Assembly: GCA_020632955.1 (NCBI GenBank)
Contig: JACKEO010000001.1
Coordinates: forward strand, 498,480 to 562,479
Length of the DNA stretch: 64,000 nucleotides
Reading direction: 5' to 3'
Source of the DNA: Alphaproteobacteria bacterium
Lineage (GTDB): Bacteria; Myxococcota_A; UBA796; GCA-2862545
Shown: one piece after another, positions 1 through 8,624 of the stretch
How the letters are laid out: each line of letters opens with the position of its first letter
Numbering within the stretch: the stretch's first letter is position 1
Translations under genes and position numbers: made by a program
The notes under the pieces: generated by a model
Seen by the model: only the letters and a program-made list of their open reading frames with translations
Database searches by the model: none
Told to the model about the DNA's origin: nothing

Positions 1-1
1 G

Positions 2-553
2 CTCCGGCAGGCCCTCGGGCTGCTGTCGGCACCTGCGGGGCCACGGCGCTGGGTGCTCAAGACCCCCGACCACCTCCCCTTCCTCGACGTGCTCGCGTCG
101 GTCTTCCCCGGCGCAAGGGTCATCCACACCCACCGCCACCCGCGGGAGACGACGGGCAGCTTCGCCTCGATGGTGGCGCACGCCCACGGGCTGTGCACCG
201 ACGCCGTCGACCCCGAGCGCATCGGGCGCAGCTGGCTCACGCAGCACGCGGCCTGGGTGCGCACGGCCCAGGCCCACCGCGACCAGGGCACCGCACCGCC
301 CGTGCTGGACGTGCGCTACGACGACCTCATGGCCGACCCGCTCCGCGAGGTGGCCCGCATCTACGCCTTCGCAGGGCTGGCGTTGCCCGACGACGTGCAG
401 GCCCGCATCGCCGCCGCCCGGGAGGCGGGGTCGCGCCACGCCCCCGGACGGCATCGCTACGCCCTCGAGGACTTCGGGCTCTCCGCCGGCGAGGTGGACG
501 AGGCCTTCGCCGACTACGTCGCCCGCTTCGATCTGGCCCCGCGGGCGCGATAG
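2..553 (+). CDS. Sulfotransferase family protein, 3' part (5' end outside window)
   Basis: The reading frame is open from base 2, so the gene starts upstream of the window; about 183 C-terminal residues are visible. The text WVLKTPDHLPFLDVL followed by FPGARVIHTHRHP is typical of the PAPS-dependent sulfotransferase fold: a central strand and helix, then the strand ending in a conserved RxP-type loop. The family transfers sulfate from PAPS to a hydroxyl or amino group of a small molecule or glycan. The 5'-PSB loop that binds PAPS would lie in the missing N-terminal part, so catalytic competence cannot be judged. A GTG at 53 lies inside the conserved segment and is not a credible start. The substrate is unknown. 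The next gene begins 20 bases downstream on the same strand. Confidence 0.75.
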   Translation, partial: LRQALGLLSAPAGPRRWVLKTPDHLPFLDVLASVFPGARVIHTHRHPRETTGSFASMVAHAHGLCTDAVDPERIGRSWLTQHAAWVRTAQAHRDQGTAPPVLDVRYDDLMADPLREVARIYAFAGLALPDDVQARIAAAREAGSRHAPGRHRYALEDFGLSAGEVDEAFADYVARFDLAPRAR

Positions 554-573
554 CCGGCCGGCCCTGGAGTCCC

Positions 574-1008
574 GTGGCCGACGACCTCCCGATCACCGAG
601 CGCCTCGTGCTCCCCGGCAGCGATCTGTCGGAGGAGACGCTGCGCGCCGGTGGCCCCGGCGGCCAGCACCAGAACACCACCGACTCGGCGGTGCGCCTGC
701 GGCTCGCGCTGGACGCCACCCAGGTCCTGACCGAGGGCGTGAAGGACCGCCTGCGCCAGGCCTTCCCGAGCCAGGTCACCTCCGGCGGCGAGCTGCTCGT
801 GGTGGCGCGCGAGCACCGCTCGCAGGCCGCGAACCGCGAGGCCGCCCGCGACCGCCTCGTCCAGATGATCCGCGCGCACCTCCGCGCGCCGCCGCCGCGT
901 CGGCCCACCCGGCCCACGAAGGCGTCGAAGACCCGGCGCCTCACCGGCAAGCGGCTGCGCGGCGCGGTGAAGAGCGGCCGCGGCAAGGTGCAGGACGACG
1001 GGACGTGA
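574..1008 (+). CDS. arfB: ArfB/YaeJ-type peptidyl-tRNA hydrolase (ribosome rescue)
   Basis: A 144-residue protein starting at GTG 574. The segment RAGGPGGQHQNTTDSAVRL contains the GGQ motif (residues 29-31) of class I release factors, which hydrolyses peptidyl-tRNA in the ribosomal A site. Codon-recognition domains are absent and the length fits ArfB (about 140 residues). The C-terminal 40 residues are rich in Lys and Arg; in ArfB such a tail enters the empty mRNA channel of stalled ribosomes. In the same frame, codons upstream of 574 read against the sulfotransferase gene, so GTG 574 is the most sensible start. The stop overlaps the next gene's GTG by four bases (GTGA), which suggests translational coupling. 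The family assignment is strong; the rescue role is inferred from the family. Confidence 0.88.
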   Translation: MADDLPITERLVLPGSDLSEETLRAGGPGGQHQNTTDSAVRLRLALDATQVLTEGVKDRLRQAFPSQVTSGGELLVVAREHRSQAANREAARDRLVQMIRAHLRAPPPRRPTRPTKASKTRRLTGKRLRGAVKSGRGKVQDDGT

Positions 1009-1562
1009 GCGAGGTCCCGCCCATCGTGCCCTCGCTCCGCAGCCCCGTGGTCCTCTGGGGCCTGGGGGGCGTGCTGCTCCTGCTGGGGCGGGCCATCGCG
1101 CGCCTCACGCCGATGGCGCTGGAGCCGCTGGAGCGGGGCGACCTCTCCGGCCTGCACCTGGCCTTCGGGGGGATCTGGGTGGCCGGCATGGTGTGGTCGG
1201 AGGGGTGGCGGGGCTTCCACCAGCGCTTCGCGCCCCGCGCCGTGCGCCGCGCCGCCTACCTCCACGCCGCCCCCCTCCCCGTCCGGCTGCTCGCGCCCCT
1301 GGCCTGCATGGGCCTCGTGTGGGCCACCCCGCGACGTCGCCGCGCCTCGGCGCTGGTGCTGTGCTTCGTGATCGCCGCCATCGTCAGCGTGCGCTGGCTG
1401 CCGTACCCGTGGCGCGGCCTCGTCGACGCCGGGGTGGTGGCCGGCCTCGGCGTGGGCGTGGCCAGCCTGCTGTGGCACCTGGTGCGAGGCTGGTCGGGCA
1501 CGCTGCCCGCCATCGACCCCGATCTGCCCGATCAGGCGCTCCAGGCCAGCCAGCCGAGGTAG
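1005..1562 (+). CDS. Small integral membrane protein, unknown function
   Basis: A 185-residue protein, GTG start overlapping the stop of the arfB-like gene. Hydrophobic stretches near residues 12-30, 50-68, 92-108, 115-132 and 138-160 suggest four or five membrane helices, with a basic PRRRR loop between two of them. I recognise no catalytic motif and no named family. Its 3' end overlaps the convergent exchanger gene by 31 bases (1532-1562), so no transcription terminator can lie between them without being inside coding sequence. Coupling to arfB suggests co-expression but does not reveal a role. Confidence 0.6.
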   Translation: MSEVPPIVPSLRSPVVLWGLGGVLLLLGRAIARLTPMALEPLERGDLSGLHLAFGGIWVAGMVWSEGWRGFHQRFAPRAVRRAAYLHAAPLPVRLLAPLACMGLVWATPRRRRASALVLCFVIAAIVSVRWLPYPWRGLVDAGVVAGLGVGVASLLWHLVRGWSGTLPAIDPDLPDQALQASQPR

Positions 1563-2467
1563 CCCAGGTAGCTGGCGCCCAGGCCGAGGCCCTCCGCGCG
1601 CGACACCCGCAGCCCGGTCCAGAGCACGGGCAGCAGGACCGCGGCGAGGAGCGTGGCGAGCATCAGGTCCACCCCGCCCACCCAGGGACGGACATGCAGG
1701 CCCGTCGGCGCCACGAGGGCCGACACCCCGAGCACGCCCAGCAGGTTGAAGAGGTTGCTCCCCACCACGTTGGCCACGGCCACGTCGAGGTGGCCGCGAC
1801 GGGTGGCGGCCATCGAGGCGAAGAGCTCGGGCAGGCTGGTGCCGGCCGCCACCACGGTGACGGCCACCAGCCGCGGGTCGACGCCGGCCGCATCCGCGAG
1901 CGCGACGCTGCCCGTGACCAGCAGGCGCGCCCCGCCCCCCAGGAACACGAGGCCGCCCACCACGCGCGTCATCGGCCAGCGCACGGGCGCCGCGTCGTCG
2001 CCTGCCGGCGCCCCCCCCCCCTCACGTCGCGCCGCGCGCACCACCCACGCCGTGTGGGCCCCCAGGGCGAGCAGCAGCACGCCTCCCTCGACACGCCCGA
2101 TCACACCGTCGAGCGCCGCCAGCGCCACGCCCACCGACGCCAGCAGCATGAGCGGCGCGTCGCGCACGGCGAGCACCCGGTCCACGTGCAGCGGGGCGAG
2201 CAGCGCGCAGGCCGCGAGCACCGCGCCCACGTTGAAGAGGTTCGAGCCCGAGACGTTGCCCACCGCGAGCGCGTCGGCGCCGGAGGCCGAGGCCACGGCG
2301 CTCGCCGCGAGCTCCGGCGCCGAGGTGCCCCACGCGACCAGCACCAGCCCCACCAGCAGCGGCGACACCCGCCAGCGCGTCGCCAGCCCGATCGCGCCGC
2401 CCACGAGGAGCTCTGCACCACCGGCGAGCGCCAGCAGGCCCGCGAGCACGGCGATCACCGAGGCCAC
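1532..2467 (-). CDS. Calcium/sodium antiporter (CaCA superfamily, YrbG type)
   Basis: A 311-residue inner-membrane protein with about ten hydrophobic helices. It has two inverted halves, each carrying the CaCA alpha-repeat signature: AWGTSAPELAASAVA in the first half and AAGTSLPELFASMAA in the second. Each is followed by a matching GNVSGSNLFN or ANVVGSNLFN segment. The paired Glu residues of the GTSxPE motifs bind the cation in structurally known members. The likely role is exchange of Ca2+ (or K+) against Na+ or H+ across the cytoplasmic membrane. Length and motif spacing match the bacterial YrbG group; the transported ion cannot be fixed from sequence alone. The gene converges on and overlaps the membrane-protein gene to its left. 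Confidence 0.9.
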   Translation of the reverse strand: MASVIAVLAGLLALAGGAELLVGGAIGLATRWRVSPLLVGLVLVAWGTSAPELAASAVASASGADALAVGNVSGSNLFNVGAVLAACALLAPLHVDRVLAVRDAPLMLLASVGVALAALDGVIGRVEGGVLLLALGAHTAWVVRAARREGGGAPAGDDAAPVRWPMTRVVGGLVFLGGGARLLVTGSVALADAAGVDPRLVAVTVVAAGTSLPELFASMAATRRGHLDVAVANVVGSNLFNLLGVLGVSALVAPTGLHVRPWVGGVDLMLATLLAAVLLPVLWTGLRVSRAEGLGLGASYLGYLGWLAWSA

Positions 2468-2586
2468 GCTTCCCTCCTCCCCGGCCGGCCGGGGTGGTGG
2501 GATCTCCTAGCGCCTGCGCGCCGTGGCGTGGCGTGGCGCCTGTCCGCGGGCCGGGCAGGTCGACCGCGAGCCGCAGGCCAGCCCGG

Positions 2587-3339
2587 CTACTCCACGATCT
2601 CGGCCTTGCGGATGTAGGACAGGTTGGGGAACTCGGCCTCGAGGTAGCGCGCCCCCTCCTGCTGGATGCGGCCCTGGTTCGGCCCGCGGCCGCTGGGCGC
2701 GCCCTCGCCGTAGCCCTTGTAGAGCGCGTCGAGCGCGGTCATGTCGCGCACCTTGCCGAAGGGCGCGAAGCCCATGGCGTCGAGGTTCCGGTTGTCCTTG
2801 TAGTTGAAGAAGATCTGCGTGGTGCGCGTGTTCGGCCCCGCCGTGGCGAAGGTGACCATGCCGCGGGTGTTCGACTGCGTGACCGGGTCGTCCTTGATGC
2901 GCGCCATGCGCCACGCGACGTTGACCTCGGGGTCGCCGTGCAGGCCCACCTGCGCCATGAAGTTGTCGATGACCCGGAAGAAGGCCACGCCGTCGTAGAA
3001 GCCGCCCTTCACGAGGTTGTAGAAGCGATCGGCCCCGAGCGGCGCCCAGGCGCGCTCCACGTCCACGAGCACCTCGCCCGCCGTGGTGTCGAGGCGCACG
3101 GTGTAGGTGGGAGGCGCCTCGGCCGTGAAGGCCGACGGATCGCGCAGGGAGGCGGACCCGTCTGCCGCGGCCGCAGGGGCCGCCTTCGCCGGGGTCTGGG
3201 CCTCGGCGGGCGCCTCCGCCTTCGAGGGAGCCTCCGCTTCGGCAGGGGCCTCCGACGGGGAGGACGTGGGGCTCTCGCCTCCACAGCCGAGCCCGAGGGC
3301 GAGGACGAGGACGGGCAGGGCGAGCGCGCGGACGTGCAT
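2587..3339 (-). CDS. Lipoprotein cyclophilin-type peptidyl-prolyl isomerase
   Basis: A 250-residue protein with a lipoprotein signal (lipobox LGLGC, Cys19) and a clear GGAGG ribosome-binding site before ATG 3339. A low-complexity Ala/Glu/Pro/Lys spacer (about residues 22-75) tethers a cyclophilin domain (about 82-240). That domain contains FYDGVAFFRVIDNFMAQ, matching the family core FxGxxFHRVIxxFMxQ, although the usual catalytic Arg-flanked His is Phe here. MVTFATAGPNTRTTQIFFN matches the second conserved block (MA..GPNTxxSQFFI). The protein should act at the periplasmic face of a membrane in protein folding. The replaced residues near the active site leave isomerase activity uncertain. It is a single gene, divergent from the surface lipoprotein at 3469. 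Confidence 0.85.
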   Translation of the reverse strand: MHVRALALPVLVLALGLGCGGESPTSSPSEAPAEAEAPSKAEAPAEAQTPAKAAPAAAADGSASLRDPSAFTAEAPPTYTVRLDTTAGEVLVDVERAWAPLGADRFYNLVKGGFYDGVAFFRVIDNFMAQVGLHGDPEVNVAWRMARIKDDPVTQSNTRGMVTFATAGPNTRTTQIFFNYKDNRNLDAMGFAPFGKVRDMTALDALYKGYGEGAPSGRGPNQGRIQQEGARYLEAEFPNLSYIRKAEIVE

Positions 3340-3468
3340 GGATCCTCCGGGAGCGGAAGCCGCCTAACGTCGGGGATTCCGGGCGGCCGCCACCGCGTCG
3401 GCGTTCTCCTAGCACTTCCGTGCCACAGAACCCCCGGCGTGCTACACGCGCGCGACCGCGGAGGTCCG

Positions 3469-4656
3469 ATGAATCCAGCCCGTCCCCTGATCTTCGCGTT
3501 GGCGCTCACCGGCTGCGCGCCGCTGCCCCAGGTGAGCAAGGACAGCCTCGCCGACACCGACTCGGGCGACGACGACTACCAGCCCGCGCCCGACACCTCC
3601 ACCGACACGGCGCAGGGCGACAGCGGCTCGATCGGCAAGAAGCCCACCGACTCGGACCCGAAGGACTCCAAGGACTCCACGCCTCCCTGGGGCACCGGCG
3701 ACACGCGCACCGACACCAGCGCCGACACGTGGCCCGACACGTGGCCCGACACCTGGCAGGACACCGGGCCCCCTCCGGTGGCGTGCACCACGTCCGACCC
3801 CACCGAGCCGAACAACGCGGTGCTCACCGCGGTGAAGGCCAGCCCGGTCGCCGACGGCGCGGCCTGGACCCGCACGGCCGTGCCCATCGACGGCATCGAC
3901 GACCCCGTCGACCGCTACGAGGTGAACGTCCCCTCGGGCTGCTACGTCGACGCCTCGATCACCTTCGACGCGTCCATCGATCTCGACCTGTACCTGTCGA
4001 CGCCGATCCAGATCCAGTACGACGGCTCCTACTCGGCCTCCAACCCCACCGAGCAGGTCGACTGGCTCAACGAGTACGCCACGGCCGTGAAGGCCTACGT
4101 CGACGTCGAGTCCTGGGACCTGGGCTGCACGTCGTACGACCTGTCGATCGCCCTGGTGTGCACCTTCGGCGGCACGTGGTCGGATCCCGACACCGACGCC
4201 GACCCGCCCGCGCCCGCCTGCAGCACCACCGACGGCAACGAGCCCAACGACCGCCGCAACACCGCCACCGCCACCGGCGTCTCCGCGGCGGGCAACAAGT
4301 TCTCGGCCACCGCGGTGCCGCTCGACGGCCGCACCGGCGACGTGGACCTCTACCGGGCCGACGTGCCGGCCGGCTGCGTGGTGGAGGCCACCGCCGCGTT
4401 CACCGGCGCCGACGCCGACGTCGACATCGAGCTCCTGGCCGCGAACGGCACCAACCTCGACGGCAGCTACGGCGTGGGCGACACCGAGGGCGTGGCCTGG
4501 CAGAACACGGGCAGCAGCTCGGTGCCGGTCTACTTCGCGCTCTTCAACCTCGACCTGGTCTGCGAGCCGGTGGACGTCACGCTCGAGGTCTCCTGCCCCG
4601 GCGGCTCCTGGACCGACCCGTACCCCAGCTCGTACGTGGATACGTATTACCCCTGA
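3469..4656 (+). CDS. Surface lipoprotein with TDT linker and two Cys-rich repeats
   Basis: A 395-residue protein; ATG 3469 follows a GGAGG site. The signal peptide ends in a lipobox-like LALTGC (Cys16). Residues about 25-102 form an Asp/Ser/Thr/Lys linker, including a short tandem repeat DTWPDTWPDTWQDTG. Two homologous domains follow (about 105-243 and 245-395). Each opens with ACxTxDxxEPN, continues with a DVDLY or VDRYEV segment and ends with two Cys (for example VCEPVDVTLEVSC). This resembles the pre-peptidase C-terminal (PPC) beta-sandwich found in secreted proteins, which would give binding or anchoring rather than catalysis. That match is a visual judgement. The stop codon lies inside the first hairpin of the terminator array downstream. 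Confidence 0.7.
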   Translation: MNPARPLIFALALTGCAPLPQVSKDSLADTDSGDDDYQPAPDTSTDTAQGDSGSIGKKPTDSDPKDSKDSTPPWGTGDTRTDTSADTWPDTWPDTWQDTGPPPVACTTSDPTEPNNAVLTAVKASPVADGAAWTRTAVPIDGIDDPVDRYEVNVPSGCYVDASITFDASIDLDLYLSTPIQIQYDGSYSASNPTEQVDWLNEYATAVKAYVDVESWDLGCTSYDLSIALVCTFGGTWSDPDTDADPPAPACSTTDGNEPNDRRNTATATGVSAAGNKFSATAVPLDGRTGDVDLYRADVPAGCVVEATAAFTGADADVDIELLAANGTNLDGSYGVGDTEGVAWQNTGSSSVPVYFALFNLDLVCEPVDVTLEVSCPGGSWTDPYPSSYVDTYYP

Positions 4657-4731
4657 GGGGCAAGCCCTCAGGGGGTTACCCCTGAGCGACAAGCCCTCAG
4701 GGGGTCACCCCTGGGGGACGAATCCCCTGAG
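4650..4731. terminator. Array of three tandem GC hairpins between convergent genes
   Basis: Three related inverted repeats are spaced exactly 29 bases apart, at 4650-4675, 4679-4704 and 4708-4731. The first has perfect 10-base arms (CCCCTGAGGG / CCCTCAGGGG) around a GCAAG loop. The second keeps 8-base arms (CCCCTGAG / CTCAGGGG). The third is degenerate. The stop codon of the surface lipoprotein (4654-4656) lies within the first arm. Position between two genes pointing at each other suggests bidirectional termination or 3'-end protection. No U-run follows, so intrinsic termination of the classical kind is not certain. Confidence 0.55.
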
Positions 4732-4737
4732 ACACGA

Positions 4738-4777
4738 GCGCCCGGACCCCCGCTCCGTGGAGCAGGCATCCGGGCGC
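4738..4777 (-). terminator. Nested hairpin downstream of glutamine synthetase
   Basis: Nine-base perfect arms GCGCCCGGA (4738-4746) and TCCGGGCGC (4769-4777) enclose a second stem, GCTCC-GT-GGAGC (4752-4763). It lies 56 bases past the stop of the minus-strand glutamine synthetase and immediately beside the tandem hairpin array. It is probably the 3' end structure of that transcript. No T-run is visible. Confidence 0.45.
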
Positions 4778-4832
4778 CGGGGTGGTCGGCGGACCCCGCA
4801 CCCCGGAGGGCGCGGAGCGCGTCGGCCCGCGA

Positions 4833-5834
4833 TCACTCGGCCGAGCAGACCGTGTCGGTGATCATGCGGGTGACCACGTAGGGATCGCAGTTCGCGTTGG
4901 GGCGGCGATCCTCGGCGTAGCCCTTGCCGTCGATCTTGACCTGCCAGGGGATGCGGATGGACGCACCGCGGTCGGAGACGCCGTAGGAGAACTGCTTCCA
5001 GCTCTGCGTCTCGTGCTTGCCGGTGAGGCGATCCTCGATGCCGTGGCCGTAGGCCTTGACGTGCTCCATCGCCTTCTTGCCCAGGGCCTCGCACGCCGCC
5101 ACGACGGCGTCGTAGCTCTCGCGCATGGCCGCGGTGGAGAAGTTGGTGTGGCAGCCGGCGCCGTTCCAGTCGCCCTTGGCGGGCTTGGCGGCGAAGGTGG
5201 CGTCGCAGCCGAACTCCTCGGCGATGCGGCAGAGCAGCCAGCGCGCGAGGGTGAGGCTGTCGGCCATCTCCAGCGGCGGCACGGGACCGATCTGGAACTC
5301 CCACTGGCCGGGCATGACCTCGGCGTTGATGCCGCTGACCTTGAGGCCGGCCTGGAGGCAGGCCTCGAGGTGGGCCTCGACGATGTCGCGGCCGTAGATC
5401 TGCGAGCCGCCGACGCCGCAGTAGTAGGGGCCCTGGGGCGCGGGGTAGCCGTTCGTGGGGAAGCCGAGGGGCGTCCCGTCGAACTTCATGAACGTGTACT
5501 CCTGCTCCATGCCGAACCACATGCCGTTCGCCGCGTACTTCTCGGCCACGGCGCGCAGCGGGGCGCGGGTGTTCGTGGGGTGCGGGTTGCCGTCGACCGT
5601 GAAGACCTCGCAGAGCACCAGCTTGTGGTCGCCGCCGCGGATGGGGTCGGGGACGGTGAAGACCGGCTTGAGGACGCAGTCCGACTTGTCACCGGGAGCC
5701 TGGTTGGTGGACGAGCCGTCGAAGCCCCAGGTGGGGGGCTCTTCGCCGACGGCGAGGATCTTGGTCTTGCTGCGCAGGAGCGGGGTGGGCTCCGTGCCGT
5801 CGACCCAGATGTACTCGGCCTTGTACACGGTCAT
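4833..5834 (-). CDS. glnII: Glutamine synthetase type II (eukaryote-like, GlnII)
   Basis: A 333-residue enzyme starting at ATG 5834, forming glutamine from glutamate, ammonia and ATP in the cytoplasm. Its length is that of GSII (about 330-370), far below the ~470 of GSI. Key blocks are WGFDGSST (36-43), GMEQEYTF (108-115, metal-binding Glu residues), the ATP-loop segment GDWNGAGCHTNFST (221-234) and GVSDRGASIRIP (285-296, glutamate-binding Arg). The adenylylation loop of GSI is absent, so control is not by GlnE and must be transcriptional or allosteric. GSII is known in eukaryotes, actinobacteria, rhizobia and some other bacteria. The gene stands alone, with a long upstream region containing an AT-rich patch. 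Confidence 0.95.
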   Translation of the reverse strand: MTVYKAEYIWVDGTEPTPLLRSKTKILAVGEEPPTWGFDGSSTNQAPGDKSDCVLKPVFTVPDPIRGGDHKLVLCEVFTVDGNPHPTNTRAPLRAVAEKYAANGMWFGMEQEYTFMKFDGTPLGFPTNGYPAPQGPYYCGVGGSQIYGRDIVEAHLEACLQAGLKVSGINAEVMPGQWEFQIGPVPPLEMADSLTLARWLLCRIAEEFGCDATFAAKPAKGDWNGAGCHTNFSTAAMRESYDAVVAACEALGKKAMEHVKAYGHGIEDRLTGKHETQSWKQFSYGVSDRGASIRIPWQVKIDGKGYAEDRRPNANCDPYVVTRMITDTVCSAE

Positions 5835-6315
5835 GCGGTCCTCTCGGGTGCGGGTGGACGAGGGTGTGGACGTGGGATGCACGCTCCCCGGGGCGTTTCC
5901 CCGGGACGCGCGGCGGCCCCTTACCTCACGCTCCGGGGGGCGTCGCGGATCCGACACAACTTCGATTCCTACATTTTCGTGGGTTTTTTGATATGCCGCT
6001 CGGGCGGGTGAAAACGACGGCGTGAGGGACTCGGCGCCTCGATGGATCCACTCGCGGACGCGGGCGACGCCCCCCTGCCGAGACCCCGCGAGCGGGTCGA
6101 GGTGGCCCGTCGAGGGCCCGGACACGCCCCCGGGGCCACCGCGGCATCCCGTCCCCGACGTCCCCCCGTCGCGACCTCCCCGCATTCCCACCGGGGCGTG
6201 GGGACGCGCGGCCCCGACGGGCACCTGGACGCCGGCCCGCACGGCGTGCCCGTACAGTCGGAGCGGCGCGTCCGCTGCGTTACACACCGCGGGCTCGGGA
6301 CGGGGCGAGGTGGGC
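5835..6315. other. Divergent intergenic region with an AT-rich patch
   Basis: This is 481 bases between the divergent glutamine synthetase and the gene at 6316. Most of it is as GC-rich as its surroundings and shows no convincing coding frame. Bases about 5957-6013 are clearly richer in A and T, with a T6 run at 5984-5989 followed by GATATG. Such a dip in GC is where divergent promoters would be expected. I could not match a confident -35/-10 pair or a -24/-12 pair on either strand. No riboswitch or second gene is evident. Confidence 0.4.
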
Positions 6316-8568
6316 ATGAGCGACGACGTGCAGGCAGAGGGGGGCGTCCGCACGCCCGTGTTCGGCGGCGGCGTGGCCGTGGGCCTCGTCGTGGGTCTCG
6401 CGCTGGGCTGGGCCGCCTTCAGCCCCACCACCCCCGGCCTGCCGCCCGCGACGACGGTGCAGACCCCCACCTCCCCCGACGCACCCGCCCCGGGGGCCCT
6501 CGACCTGCACGGGGGCAAGAGCCAGCGACTCGTCGAGATCGTCTCGGGCGTCCCGGAGCCGTCCGGCACCCCGATCCAGGAGGTGCGCTCCAGCTTCACG
6601 CCCGACGAGACCGTGCTGCTCCACGGCCGCTGGAACCCCGGCAGCGGGGCGGTGTCGGTCCACTGGACCTGGTTCGCCCCCACCGGCGAGAAGGTCTACG
6701 AGTCCGACCTCGGCGTGCAGTCCGACTGGACGAACACGTGGGTGACCTACCGGGGCCCCAAGCCCATGGCCGCCGGCACCTGGCGCGTGGAGCTCACCGA
6801 GGACGGCGCCCCGCTCGCCACCCTGGGCTTCGAGGTGGTGCGCGATCCGTCGGACGTGCCCGTGCGCCAGCAGGCCGAGGCCTTCGAGGCGGCGCGCATC
6901 TCCGACGAGGACGCCACCCGCCTCGGCCTCGCCCTGCGCGCCGTGCTCGCGGGCAACGCCGGCGCTCCCCAGGTGCTCGCGGCCCTGCCCACCGGCCTCG
7001 CCGACCGCCAGGTGCTCCTGGCCGTCTCGGTGTTCGCCGACCAGGCCACGAAGCTCGTGCGCGTGGGCCAGGGCGCCACGCTCGGCGCGTCGGTGGAGGA
7101 CGTGGTGGGGGCGATGAAGCGCCTGTCGGTGGACGCCACCAAGGCCACGGTCGAGCTCACCCTGGTGCACTCCAGCATCGAGATCCCGAACCGTCCCGGC
7201 CACGTGGACGCCCGCACCCAGGCCGACGTGGGCTTCACCCTCACGGTGGGCGACAAGTCCGCCACCCTGCTCCCGGCCGCCATCGCCCGTGCCGGCGCCG
7301 CCGACGGCACCACCATCCTCCGCCAGCTCGCCACCGACGCGGGCGTCGACGAGGCCGCCTGGCAGGGCAGCGACGCGAAGCTCTCCAGCTTCCGCACCCA
7401 GGACTACGTGCTGGTGCCCGGCAGCCTGGTGGCCGAGCCCCTCGTCCACGCCCGCACGGTCTTCCTCCCCGCGCAGCTCGACCACGCCGCGCTGGGCCAC
7501 GCCGTCGACCTCGCCGCCGCCTGGTACCTGGCCAACCAGAAGGAGGACGGCCGGTACATGTACACCTTCTTCCCCGGCAAGGATCTCGAGCCGCCGGACG
7601 ACTGGTGCCTGCGCGTGCTGAACGCCGTCTTCGTCATGGCCGAGATCGCCGTGGCGCGCCCCGATCGTCCCGAGATCCGTGCCAGCGTGGTGCGGGCCAT
7701 CGACGTGTTCAAGGAGGCCGTCGTCGACCAGGGCGACACCGCCTACGTGGACTGGAAGCTGCCGCGCGCCGACCACGCGCTGGGCTCCACGGCCTTCCTG
7801 CTGGCCGCCATGGCCACGCTCGACGACCCGGCCGACCGCCCGCTCATGCGGAAGCTGGCGCGCGCCATCATGGCCGAGCAGGAGCCCACGGGCCGCCTGT
7901 CCACCGACTTCGTGAACCCCGCGTCGGCCGACCGTCCGGTCGACCAGCAGTTCTACCCGGGCGAGGCCCTGCTCTCGCTGGTGCGCTACCACGCCGCCAC
8001 CCGCGACGAGGCCGCCCTCGCCGTGGTCGACAAGGCCTTCCCCTTCTACACGGCCTACTGGGACCAGGAGAAGCACCCGCCCTTCGTGCCCTGGCAGGTG
8101 CGCGCCTACGGCGAGCGCCACGCCGCCGGCGGCCCCGAGGCCATGAAGGACTTCGCCTTCGCGATGATGGACTGGATGCTCGACACCTACCCCACGGTCG
8201 ACGTGGAGCAGGCCGGCTGGAGCTACGCGGGCAGCCTGTCGCGCAACTCGGCGTCCACAGGCGTGTACGCCGAGGGCATCGAGGCCGCCTGGGCCCTCGC
8301 CCGGCGCGTGGGCGACCGGGCCCGGGAGGAGCGGTACGGCAACGCCCTGGTGGCCGCCTCCCGCTACGCCATCCAGCTGCAGTACCGGGAGCACGACGTG
8401 TACGCCTACGCGCGCCCGGCCAAGGTGCTCGGCGGCCTGCCCACGAACCCCGCGGTCAACGAGATGCGGCTGGACTTCACGTACCACGCCATCTCGGCCC
8501 TCCACGCCGCCCACCGCCACACCACGCCCACGCAGTGGAAGGCGATGCACGCGCGCGCCTACCCGTGA
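6316..8568 (+). CDS. Membrane-anchored exported protein with alpha/alpha-barrel-like domain
   Basis: A 750-residue protein whose ATG 6316 follows a GGGGCGAGG stretch. A single hydrophobic segment (about 14-38) acts as a signal anchor, followed by a Thr/Pro-rich linker. Residues about 95-175 look like an immunoglobulin-type beta domain (SVHWTWFAP, WRVELTEDGAPL). The C-terminal half (about 385-750) has repeating paired helices with LAAAWYLANQKEDGRYMYTF, ALLSLVRYHAATRDEAAL and SRYAIQLQYREHDVYAY. These resemble the six-hairpin toroids of glycosidases and polysaccharide lyases. I do not recognise a named family, and no catalytic residues can be assigned. The likely location is periplasmic, anchored in the inner membrane. 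It precedes the lipoprotein at 8625 by 56 bases on the same strand. Confidence 0.65.
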   Translation: MSDDVQAEGGVRTPVFGGGVAVGLVVGLALGWAAFSPTTPGLPPATTVQTPTSPDAPAPGALDLHGGKSQRLVEIVSGVPEPSGTPIQEVRSSFTPDETVLLHGRWNPGSGAVSVHWTWFAPTGEKVYESDLGVQSDWTNTWVTYRGPKPMAAGTWRVELTEDGAPLATLGFEVVRDPSDVPVRQQAEAFEAARISDEDATRLGLALRAVLAGNAGAPQVLAALPTGLADRQVLLAVSVFADQATKLVRVGQGATLGASVEDVVGAMKRLSVDATKATVELTLVHSSIEIPNRPGHVDARTQADVGFTLTVGDKSATLLPAAIARAGAADGTTILRQLATDAGVDEAAWQGSDAKLSSFRTQDYVLVPGSLVAEPLVHARTVFLPAQLDHAALGHAVDLAAAWYLANQKEDGRYMYTFFPGKDLEPPDDWCLRVLNAVFVMAEIAVARPDRPEIRASVVRAIDVFKEAVVDQGDTAYVDWKLPRADHALGSTAFLLAAMATLDDPADRPLMRKLARAIMAEQEPTGRLSTDFVNPASADRPVDQQFYPGEALLSLVRYHAATRDEAALAVVDKAFPFYTAYWDQEKHPPFVPWQVRAYGERHAAGGPEAMKDFAFAMMDWMLDTYPTVDVEQAGWSYAGSLSRNSASTGVYAEGIEAAWALARRVGDRAREERYGNALVAASRYAIQLQYREHDVYAYARPAKVLGGLPTNPAVNEMRLDFTYHAISALHAAHRHTTPTQWKAMHARAYP

Positions 8569-8624
8569 TCGCCGGGTGATCCACACGCGCTCCGCGCGAT
8601 AGGGGCCGCCTCCGAGGAGACCCC

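Noticed and set aside
2494..3468. Long N-terminal extension of the surface lipoprotein at 3469
   Set aside because: The extension runs antisense to the cyclophilin gene, and a ribosome-binding site plus lipoprotein signal support ATG 3469.
3705..3770. CRISPR-like or mobile repeat in the surface lipoprotein gene
   Set aside because: The 15-base units encode the linker DTWPDTWPDTWQDTG in frame and are simply a low-complexity coding repeat. No CRISPR array or transposase was found anywhere in the window.
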